From Paulinella micropora (Eukaryota > Cercozoa > Imbricatea > Euglyphida), in contig BJOX01000320.1 of the NCBI GenBank assembly GCA_009731375.1, positions 192,532 to 228,054 of the forward strand: DNA of 35,523 nt, read 5' to 3'. The notes beneath the pieces are model-generated. The model had not been told where the DNA came from. It saw only the letters and a program-made list of their open reading frames with translations, and did not search any database. The position numbers were made by a program, and so were the translations under genes. Below are positions 7,858 through 14,649 of this stretch, in pieces. The number at the start of each line of letters is the position of its first letter. Position 1 is the first letter of the stretch.

Positions 7858-7975
7858 ACCCCCTTTAAAAATGCTTCAATAATAGAGACATGCCCATTTA
7901 TGAAATTTATGTTTTGCTTTGATGGCTCATATATATTAAATTCTATCAAAGCGGTCTTTAGTTTTGTGTATATGT

Positions 7976-8365
7976 TTAATATTTTTTCTCATGATTGCTT
8001 AAAGAATGCTTTAATTTTCCTTTGTGTCTAGTTAATCTACACAAACAAGGCTTAAAGCAATAAAAGATATTATCAGGTTTTATGTTTTTCATTTCGTTTA
8101 ATACGAAAAAGGGCTTATTCTTGAAGTTATTATATATATAAGCATCTGCGAGCACGCGGAGCCTATGAAATGCCAAAAATACTTTATTGTTGATTTTGTA
8201 ATGTTTAGAGTGTAAGCCATAACTACAACTTAAGATATGCCCCGCGTGTTGAATTTCACTAAAGATAGCACCTGCACGAATTGATAACAAATATAAGCGG
8301 GTTTCTTCGTGGTATTCTTTAACGATTTCTTGAAGCACGGGGGGTAATTTAATGTAGATATCCAT
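7976..8365 (-). CDS. Hypothetical protein, probably truncated by a 1-nt frameshift
   Basis: 129 residues as read, starting MDIYIKLPPVLQEIVKEYHE, 8 nt inside the single-copy centre. Contains several His and Cys residues (CFKPCLCRLTRHKGK). The stop falls just after an A6 run at about 7982-7987. One extra A there would extend the frame by about 44 protein-like residues to a stop at 7854-7856, just overlapping the stop of the convergent 7282 gene, the same tight packing seen at 5836-5843. I infer a homopolymer indel, either in the sequence data or in the gene. Family unknown; the F-box-like opening (LPPVLQEIV) is weak. Confidence 0.65.
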   Translation of the reverse strand: MDIYIKLPPVLQEIVKEYHEETRLYLLSIRAGAIFSEIQHAGHILSCSYGLHSKHYKINNKVFLAFHRLRVLADAYIYNNFKNKPFFVLNEMKNIKPDNIFYCFKPCLCRLTRHKGKLKHSLSNHEKKY

Positions 8366-8397
8366 GAAGTCTGATTAATCCAAACCACCCGCTCTAT

Positions 8398-8441
8398 ATA
8401 AAAAAGCAAACCCCCGCCAGATATTAGCGGGGGGTCTTTTT
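8398..8441 (-). terminator. Hairpin with T-tract at the inner end of arm B
   Basis: Mirror of 4789-4832: CCCCCGC/GCGGGGG stem. Read leftward it follows the small basic gene 8505-8948 and ends in T-rich sequence. Confidence 0.6.
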
Positions 8442-8504
8442 GTGTTAAATTGTGCCATATATTGCATGCGGTTTTCGCTGTCGCTCTTCGTCGCCTTGCT
8501 CCTC

Positions 8505-8948
8505 TTATGCCGTTATTGCTGGAGCCTGTGCCAAGTCCTCCTTATGTAATCTTATTATATTGTTTTTTACTGCCGATATATCACACTCTGTAAAAATGCG
8601 GGCTAATGTGTCTAATTCGTGTATGCTGAGTTTGTCCATGTTTTCGCTTAATGCTTTCTTTATGTTTGATATTTTAGCCCGCTTAACTGGCTTATATTTG
8701 GCATTCAATATGGTGCGCCTTTTTCTCTCTTGCACGCGGTTATATACTTTTTCTTTTTTATAATATCTTATGTCGCCGTTTGCTAACTGCTTTTTAAAGT
8801 AAATTGTAGAAATGGATTTATCGCCGATACGTCGCGTAGTGGTTGGCGGTCTCTCCGTTAATCCCGACTTAGACACCCCCGCGGGACGGCCGACTTTTTG
8901 CTTTTGTTGAATTTCTTCAACACGTTGAAGAAGTGGTTGCTCTGTCAT
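8505..8948 (-). CDS. Small basic protein with AT-hook-like motif (arm B)
   Basis: Identical in protein to the 4282-4725 gene: 147 residues, VGRPAGVSKSG near the N-terminus, strongly basic middle (QERKRRTILNAKYKPVKR). Divergent from the primase-helicase at 9167 across a 218-bp AT-rich region. Two identical copies imply a dose or symmetry effect of the inverted repeat. Family unknown. Confidence 0.75.
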   Translation of the reverse strand: MTEQPLLQRVEEIQQKQKVGRPAGVSKSGLTERPPTTTRRIGDKSISTIYFKKQLANGDIRYYKKEKVYNRVQERKRRTILNAKYKPVKRAKISNIKKALSENMDKLSIHELDTLARIFTECDISAVKNNIIRLHKEDLAQAPAITA

Positions 8949-9166
8949 TGTCTATATTATGGGGGGTATATAAATTTTAAATGAAAAGTAATTAATTATA
9001 TTTTAATATAATTTTATATTCATAAGCGGTTTAAGGTGCCGTATTTTGATTTAAGGAATAAAAGCGGTATTAAATATAGAAACCGAATTAATTATTTAAT
9101 TTTGTAAAAAGTTTATTTATCTGATAATATAAAGTATCTCAAATATTTGAGATTAGCAAAAAAAAA
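8949..9166. promoter_or_regulatory. AT-rich divergent intergenic region, candidate origin/promoters (arm B)
   Basis: Mirror of 4064-4281. Contains the palindrome 9136-9153 close to the primase-helicase start and repeated ATTAATT blocks. Candidate origin by context only. Confidence 0.45.
9136..9153. repeat. 18-bp perfect palindrome ATCTCAAATATTTGAGAT (arm B)
   Basis: Mirror of 4077-4094, ending 13 nt before the ATG of the primase-helicase at 9167. Confidence 0.85.
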
Positions 9167-11104
9167 ATGAGCGGGTATGAGGCAGACCGAGGGGTATATA
9201 CTACCGAGAATAAAAACTCTAACTTAAAATTAAATACTAATGACACGGGCGGGGGTCGTGTTTTCTATCGTGAAATGAAGGCATCACCATTATATGCCGT
9301 AAAGGTGAATACGGCCGATTTATTGGACTTCATAAAGAAGAACCCGCACGCAATGGAAAGTTTAGGAACTGCTCTACTTTTGAAACCATACGCGGACATT
9401 GACAAGACATACGACACGGAGGAAGCCCGAGCCTTAAACGAGGTATCTGACTACACACGAGCCCGTGAGGCTTTTGAAGAACTATTCAACGAGGACATGA
9501 TAGCCTTGAGCGGGTGCGGATATTCAAGCAAGAAAGAGAAATATATCAATTCGTTTCATTTCGTGTGTAATGGTGGCGAACTATACGCCGACCCGCTAGA
9601 AATCAAAGAAATCATTAAAGACGAATTGCCCGATTATAAAGAATTGGGCTACGACTTGGCCGTTTATCATAAAGCGGGAACCCCGAGCGGAATGCGTGCG
9701 CCTTATGCGGTTAAGAAAGGAGAAAACCGACGGCTTGAACTCGTGGAAGGAATAGAGGGCGGGCGCCTTATAACAAAGGACATATGCGAGGTCTCAAATG
9801 ATTTATATGAATGTATGCTGATAACCACGGCCGAACATAACGAGATAACGAACACACGCCCCGCGGAGGTAAAGAACACGGACATTAATATTAATAAGTT
9901 ATTTGAGGCGGTGCCAGTGTTAAAACACGAGGCGGGGGCACACACGATAAAGGACATAAGCGAAGCGGAAACCGACGAGGGCTTAATGAAAACTTATAAG
10001 TTGAAAAGGCTAACACCGACCTTGTGCCACTTGTGCGAGAGAATACACGAGGCCGACAATACATTATTTATATTACAATTTTCGAACGGGGCGAAATTGG
10101 CGGGGTGTTGGAAGCAAAAACAGGAGGCCGAAATCAAAGGCGAAAGTGCCCGCTATATCTCTTTAACGGCGGGAAATGCGACGTATGCGGACAAGGTCAA
10201 ATTTTACATTAAAACCGCCAACGAGAACCGCCAAGCCATCCAACAACGGGAAGCGGAGGAACTCACCGAAAAACTCAACATACTAGGTGCGGACATAATA
10301 AACACAAAAGAGGCATTTTGTAGCAATATTAAGGAATTTATGGAAGAGCAAAGCAAACCAACACCAATGTATGATATTATAGCAATTAAAAGCGGGTTAG
10401 GAACAGGCAAGACCACGGCAAACTCTAAGGTAATAACTGGCCTTATTTCAAACTACGAAGAGATAGCCGAATTAACAAAGGGCACCATTAAGAAAAACGC
10501 GAGCGAAGTTGTGGAGAAACTAAAAAACAACCCGCTAGCCCGTGATATAATAGAAAAACATAAAGACAACCCCGCAGAGGCCGTGCTACAATTAAAACAG
10601 ATGCCCCGCTTTAAATCGGTCGTAAGCAGTTATAGGCGGACACTGGCGAGCGACTACAAAAGCAAATATCCCTTAAACGCGGATTACAGAGACGAGCCAA
10701 AGGGGAAATTAAAAAAGGATAATCTGACCATTCAAGCCGATAGTTTTTATAGAATACCGATAAGCAGAGAGCCAATTAATAAATTAGTTATTGATGAGGC
10801 CGACCAATTCGTTAAGCACTTAACGAGCGACACGTTTAAGAAGTCCAGAAACAACAAGAACAATTGGGAGATAGTAAAGTATGTTATAGGCACGGCTAAA
10901 CAAATAATTGTAATGTCTGGGACGATAAAGGCCGATGATGTTGAATTCTTCCAGAACATACGGCGGGAATGTGGCAGGGAGGCAAAAACACTATTTATTA
11001 ATAACGATATCTCCGCCGTGGCGGAGATTACCAAGACAAAGCGCAATATACACATATTAAGACGGGCAATATTGGCGAGGCTTATGAGCAAATTGTCAAA
11101 CTAA
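9167..11104 (+). CDS. AEP primase fused to SF2 (origin-binding-type) helicase, N-terminal part (arm B)
   Basis: 645 residues. Primase motifs: Y75-A-D-I-D79, S129-F-H131, and D163 in GYDLAVYHK with R177 shortly after, matching the catalytic pattern of archaeo-eukaryotic primases of the large-DNA-virus and herpes type. C287, C290, H294 and C314 form a likely zinc site. Helicase domain 1: Walker A KSGLGTGKT (K415), DEAD (543-546), MSGT (583-586). Unbroken, the gene would run to 12568, about 1,130 residues. The frame is shifted at the palindrome 11009-11028, again near 11135, near 11671 (arm B only) and near 12085. Known role of the family: making primers and unwinding the origin. It is the only replication enzyme visible in this element. 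Confidence 0.87.
   Translation: MSGYEADRGVYTTENKNSNLKLNTNDTGGGRVFYREMKASPLYAVKVNTADLLDFIKKNPHAMESLGTALLLKPYADIDKTYDTEEARALNEVSDYTRAREAFEELFNEDMIALSGCGYSSKKEKYINSFHFVCNGGELYADPLEIKEIIKDELPDYKELGYDLAVYHKAGTPSGMRAPYAVKKGENRRLELVEGIEGGRLITKDICEVSNDLYECMLITTAEHNEITNTRPAEVKNTDININKLFEAVPVLKHEAGAHTIKDISEAETDEGLMKTYKLKRLTPTLCHLCERIHEADNTLFILQFSNGAKLAGCWKQKQEAEIKGESARYISLTAGNATYADKVKFYIKTANENRQAIQQREAEELTEKLNILGADIINTKEAFCSNIKEFMEEQSKPTPMYDIIAIKSGLGTGKTTANSKVITGLISNYEEIAELTKGTIKKNASEVVEKLKNNPLARDIIEKHKDNPAEAVLQLKQMPRFKSVVSSYRRTLASDYKSKYPLNADYRDEPKGKLKKDNLTIQADSFYRIPISREPINKLVIDEADQFVKHLTSDTFKKSRNNKNNWEIVKYVIGTAKQIIVMSGTIKADDVEFFQNIRRECGREAKTLFINNDISAVAEITKTKRNIHILRRAILARLMSKLSN
11009..11028. repeat. 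20-bp palindrome inserted in helicase gene (arm B)
   Basis: ATCTCCGCCGTGGCGGAGAT. Upstream codons read LFINND with GAT at 11006-11008. Skipping these 20 nt continues at TAC 11029 as YQDKAQYTHIKTGNIGEAYE, a helicase-like frame that leads to KKVLVPAN. The last bases of the palindrome are also GAT (11026-11028), so the codon before and the codon at the end of the insert match. Confidence 0.85.
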
Positions 11105-11125
11105 GAAGCGAGGGCAAAAAGGTGC

Positions 11126-12114
11126 TTGTCCCCGCGAACATTGGCAAACGAACGACTTAGGGCATTGGCGAAAATGTTGAAAAGAAACAAGCACAAGGTG
11201 CTATTGATAACGGGCGAAACCAACAAAACGGAGGAGGTGCTCGGTGCGATGGCCGACGATTACAAGAAATGGGCGGAATATGATGTTGTTATTTACTCAC
11301 CAGCAATAACGGGGGGTTTGGATTACTACCATAAGGGGGTTTTTCATAATATTGTGGCCGTGGCATGTAATAAAACGAATATGAGCGGGGATTTCTACCA
11401 GATGTTGGGCAGAATACGGCACCCGATAGACAACAATATATACTTGTTTTACAGAAATTACAACACGGCGACCATTGAAAGCGAAACACAATATTTAAGG
11501 CAATTAAGTGCGAGCCTTAACGACAGACAGAAACGGGACGAAATAGCAACTTTAGCGAATTGGACATATGGGCAATACGGGGCGGTTAATGTAGTAGCAA
11601 ACGACTATATAAAACTACTTGCTAAAAACAAAGTAGAGCAGAACAAGGATGCCCGCCACTGGATACAGAATTAATAAAGTATTTCATATTAGCCAACTAC
11701 GAAATAAACGACTTAAACGAGCCTGATGCGAGTTATCCAACAATTGAAGAGGCGATAATTGCGGAGGCCGTAATCAAAAAGGAGGTCGCGAAAACCTTAT
11801 TTGAAGCCCGAAACATTACAGATGCGGAATACAACGAAATGAAGAAGAATAAAGAGGGCAAAGAATGGACACCAACGGAGGAAGCGGAATTTAAAAAGGC
11901 GAGGATAAAAAGGGAGATGCTGAAGCCAATCTCTAACACGTTGGAGATTGCGGACGAACCCGCAAATAGTTTATTTTATAAGATATTTGATGATGACAGA
12001 TTAAGGGCTTATATATGGAATTATAGGCCATACAATAAAAACGTAGAGGACAAACTAAGCGAGGGGCTGAATTACATAAAACAAAGAGAACAGAACCCGA
12101 CTGATAACGGATGA
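11126..12114 (+). pseudogene. Helicase C-terminal region of primase-helicase (arm B), broken
   Basis: Continuation of the gene that starts at 9167. YDVVIYSPAITGGLDY and QMLGRIRHPIDNNIYLFY are the C-terminal helicase motifs and are intact here, unlike arm A. A single T is missing near 11671 compared with arm A, stopping this frame at 11674; the reading continues in another frame to 12114. The apparent start at 11126 is a TTG and not a real start; a shared 1-nt frame break lies just before it. A second hairpin-like sequence (11927-11950) lies within the open frame and does not shift it. Confidence 0.65.
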
Positions 12115-12142
12115 ACAGGGCAACCCGACGGACTGCGGGGTT

Positions 12143-12568
12143 ATGGAATACGCATTCAACACAATAAACACAGAACGGCGATACAATAAGCACATAAACC
12201 TTATACAACTTATAGGCGGGTTAGGAATAAATGACATATGGGACTTTAAAGCAAAGATAAGCGCGGAGCACTTAAAAGAGAATATTAAAAGGCAGGAATG
12301 GCTAGCAAAGGCCGACGAATTGGTTTTATATACGACGGACACGAAGAAACAGAAAAAGATTATAGACCATATGAACACGACAACAAATAAAACATTTCTA
12401 AGAGATACCTTATATTTTATTAATAGTGCTCTAAAGGCAGAATGGGGCGTATCAATAATAGCGACAAATAAGCATGCCACATATTACCAATTAGCCCCGA
12501 ATAAGACATTGGGGGCGATGTTTAAGAAAGAGGGAGAATTAAAGAAAATTAACGGCTGGCCGTATTGA
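12143..12568 (+). CDS. C-terminal segment of primase-helicase (arm B)
   Basis: 141 residues, identical to 657-1082. In frame upstream the sequence reads DEQGNPTDCG into this segment, so it belongs to the primase-helicase after the frame break near 12085. No motif is recognised. It is followed by the G-rich tandem repeat at 12592. Confidence 0.6.
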   Translation: MEYAFNTINTERRYNKHINLIQLIGGLGINDIWDFKAKISAEHLKENIKRQEWLAKADELVLYTTDTKKQKKIIDHMNTTTNKTFLRDTLYFINSALKAEWGVSIIATNKHATYYQLAPNKTLGAMFKKEGELKKINGWPY

Positions 12569-12591
12569 GGTGAATGAGTTTATTGAAGAGG

Positions 12592-12711
12592 GAGGGGTTT
12601 CTTTTTTTTTTGGGGGGGTATCTTTTGGGGGGTATCTTTTGGGGGGTATCTTTTGGGGGGTATCTTTTGGGGGTTTCTTTTGGGGGTTTCTTTTGGGGGT
12701 TTCTTTTTTTG
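12592..12711. repeat. G-rich tandem repeat, about 7 units of 13-14 bp (arm B)
   Basis: Units TTTTGGGGGGTATC (about four) then TTTTGGGGGTTTC (about three), right after the helicase stop. Mirror of 514-633. Confidence 0.85.
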
Positions 12712-12767
12712 GCCGAAGTCGTCAAAACATAAAAATTCCTCTTCGTATTGATTTCGTCCTGATTTGA

Positions 12768-13154
12768 AGGGGGTATCTTTTTTTGATGAGGATAATGAAG
12801 GAAAAAGGGCGAAAAAGGCATTCCTGTTGATTTGGGGGTATGTAGTTCATTTTCTCTATAAAAAGTAGGAAAAGATACCCCCTGATAAGGAAAATGAAGG
12901 AAAAAGGGTGAAAAAGGCCTTCGTATTGATTTGAAGGAGGAGGAAGGGACAACGGGAAAAAACAGCAAAAACGATTACTACGGATAATAGGGGGCAGAAT
13001 ATTCAACCCCTTGTGTGCTCCGTATATAACCTTATAATAAACCGATTAACCCCCTCTTAACTTTTTACTGATTAACCCCCGCTTAATTTATTAATTAATA
13101 AAAATTCTATGTAAGATATACGGCCACCGCCACCGCCATATCTCCAACCAGTAA
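12768..13154. repeat. Intergenic spacer with imperfect direct repeats (arm B)
   Basis: Mirror of 71-457. Holds two ~65-100 bp related blocks (GGAAAAAGGGYGAAAAAGGC, then GGGGGTATC) and the two TTAACCCCC iteron-like repeats at about 13039-13087. I see no credible gene in the 636-bp spacer. Confidence 0.6.
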
Positions 13155-13174
13155 ATCTCCGACGTGTCGGAGAT
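13155..13174. repeat. 20-bp hairpin palindrome (arm B)
   Basis: ATCTCCGACGTGTCGGAGAT, mirror of 51-70, 30 nt upstream of the gene start at 13205. A half site ATCTCCAACC lies just to its left. Confidence 0.85.
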
Positions 13175-13204
13175 AGAGATATTCATAAAGGCTCATAACT
13201 TCAA

Positions 13205-13561
13205 ATGTTTGAAATAACCGCAAAATTTAAGAACACCGACCCTTACGATAATTTACAATTTTACACAAGTGAAAAAATACATTTAGCATCTTTTAGCACT
13301 CTGTCCAAACTATGCGACCGACTGAAGGAGAAATACCCGCACAACAAACACCAACCAGCAACCGCCACGGCTTACGGGTTGATTTATGTAAAAACCGCCC
13401 CCTTATCTGGTTTCAAACCGCTCCAAAATGCTATATACAAATTTACTATTGAAACACATGAAGGAACCAAAAAGAACGGCGAACCCTTCATTATACTCAA
13501 GATAACAGGAGCGCCCATGATAGTATCACGAAACGAAACAAAAATCAATTTATTTGAATAA
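13205..13561 (+). CDS. Hypothetical protein, beta-rich C-terminal half
   Basis: 118 residues, MFEITAKFKNTDPYDNLQFY at the start. The second half alternates in a beta-strand pattern (AIYKFTIETHEG, EPFIILKITGAPMIV), which would suit a small single-strand-binding fold, but there is no diagnostic motif. The first ~20 bases lie in the inverted repeat as far as the window shows, and the mirrored start is at position 20. First of three same-strand genes leading to the GIY-YIG gene. Function unknown. Confidence 0.7.
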   Translation: MFEITAKFKNTDPYDNLQFYTSEKIHLASFSTLSKLCDRLKEKYPHNKHQPATATAYGLIYVKTAPLSGFKPLQNAIYKFTIETHEGTKKNGEPFIILKITGAPMIVSRNETKINLFE

Positions 13562-13593
13562 GTTAAATTTATTTAAATCAACTTACATATAAT

Positions 13594-13992
13594 ATGTCAA
13601 AGTGTCCCGTATGCGATGCCGACAAAGTCAATATATTGACTTACAAATCTAAAAATGCTTTAGTAATACACACCGCCCGCACTCACACACACCATGACAC
13701 CCTAGCATTTAGAAAAAGGCTTAACGACTACTTAAACGAAATTATAACAGCCCCAGCAACCCCACAGGAAACATTACAGAATATTTCTCAAATTAACAAT
13801 TACTTAACAGCAACACACCCCGACACATACGCCCAATTAATTAAGATAAAAGATAATCTTCTATCATTGCCGAACACTGAAAAATATAAGGTAATGTATG
13901 ACGAATACGAGCACGTTTTATACTCCTACATGGACAGCATAAAGCCATATATTGACGAAATCATTAACACAGCCACCACGGCCACAAAATAA
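13594..13992 (+). CDS. C2H2-type zinc-finger-like protein
   Basis: 132 residues. The N-terminus shows CPVCDADK, then about 19 residues later HTARTH, giving a C-x2-C ... H-x4-H zinc-finger pattern. The remainder is helical (ETLQNISQINNYLTATHPDT). The upstream 32-nt spacer is AT-rich with CATATAAT before the ATG. A DNA-binding role, possibly regulatory, is likely; no closer family is recognised. Confidence 0.7.
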   Translation: MSKCPVCDADKVNILTYKSKNALVIHTARTHTHHDTLAFRKRLNDYLNEIITAPATPQETLQNISQINNYLTATHPDTYAQLIKIKDNLLSLPNTEKYKVMYDEYEHVLYSYMDSIKPYIDEIINTATTATK

Positions 13993-14048
13993 AATAAATC
14001 GTTAGCCCTTTTACCGCGCCACCATTTTTTTACTTTTTTGCTCCCGCG

Positions 14049-14073
14049 GTCTTTTGCTCCCGAGCAAAAAGAC
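14049..14073. terminator. Hairpin in the spacer before the GIY-YIG gene
   Basis: GTCTTTTGCTC pairs with GAGCAAAAAGAC with one bulged base around a CC loop, followed by A-rich sequence. Probable transcript-end signal for the 13205-13992 genes; it could also be a structured DNA site. Confidence 0.5.
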
Positions 14074-14119
14074 AAAAATTATATATTAAGCACAATAGAA
14101 TATTATAGTATAATATAGA

Positions 14120-14644
14120 ATGACCACACCACGAAAGCCAAAGGCTCCCGTTGATTACAGCAAGGCCAGATTGTATGTAATCCGATCGCCTCATATAGAT
14201 AAAGTTTATATTGGAGCAACGACAACACAATTAAGCAAACGATTTTACGAACACAAAAAAAATTACAAACAATGGACAAACGGGAAATGCCGTTATATAA
14301 CTTCTTTTGAAATCATACAGGCGGGCGGTGCTTATATAGAACTTTTGAAAGAGTGCCCGTGTGAGAATAAGGAACAATTAGCCAGATATGAAGGCGAAGC
14401 AATCCGCGATATGCCTAATTGTTGTAATAAGGTAATACCAGATAGAACAAAGAGCGGATATTATGAAGATAATAAAGAAATAATTAAGCAACACAAAAAG
14501 CAATATTATGAAGCCAATAAAGATAAAATAAAAGAATACTATGAAGCAAACAAACAACAAATAAAAGAATATTATGAAGCCAACAAACAAGCAATTAACC
14601 AACGACGACGAGCAATATACCAACAAAAAAAAACAACAATCTAA
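14120..14644 (+). CDS. GIY-YIG endonuclease with repeat tail
   Basis: 174 residues. LYVIRSPHIDKVYIGAT (18-34) is the GIY...YIG core, R41 (SKRFYEH) the conserved arginine, and E91 in ARYEGEAIRDM the likely metal-binding glutamate. CPCEN and CC near residues 79-102 add cysteines. The C-terminus (about 113-160) is a repeat of YYEANKxxIKE units, often seen in GIY-YIG proteins of giant viruses. Family role: strand-cutting homing or repair nuclease. Converges on the recombinase gene with a 5-nt gap. It may help mobility or recombination of the element. Confidence 0.85.
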   Translation: MTTPRKPKAPVDYSKARLYVIRSPHIDKVYIGATTTQLSKRFYEHKKNYKQWTNGKCRYITSFEIIQAGGAYIELLKECPCENKEQLARYEGEAIRDMPNCCNKVIPDRTKSGYYEDNKEIIKQHKKQYYEANKDKIKEYYEANKQQIKEYYEANKQAINQRRRAIYQQKKTTI

Positions 14645-14649
14645 TATCG

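Larger units (their letters stand above)
8373..13224. repeat. Large inverted repeat, arm B
   Basis: Mirror of 1-4857. The inner boundary at 8373 lies 8 nt upstream of the leftward single-copy gene that starts at 8365. The outer limit 13224 is set only by the left edge of the window, because the match is still perfect there. Inverted-repeat arms around a short single-copy core, with unique genes and a foldback further out, resemble the terminal repeats of linear hairpin-ended genomes, but the far left half is not visible. Confidence 0.95.

Noticed and set aside
11927-11950. Second helicase-gene palindrome as another frame-breaking insertion
   Set aside because: The frame is open and protein-like on both sides without removing it; deleting 20 nt would introduce a stop soon after.
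12570-12767. 65-codon frame starting MNEFIEEGG (mirror 458-655)
   Set aside because: Mostly the G-rich tandem repeat translated; the product is a Gly/Phe repeat with no independent support.
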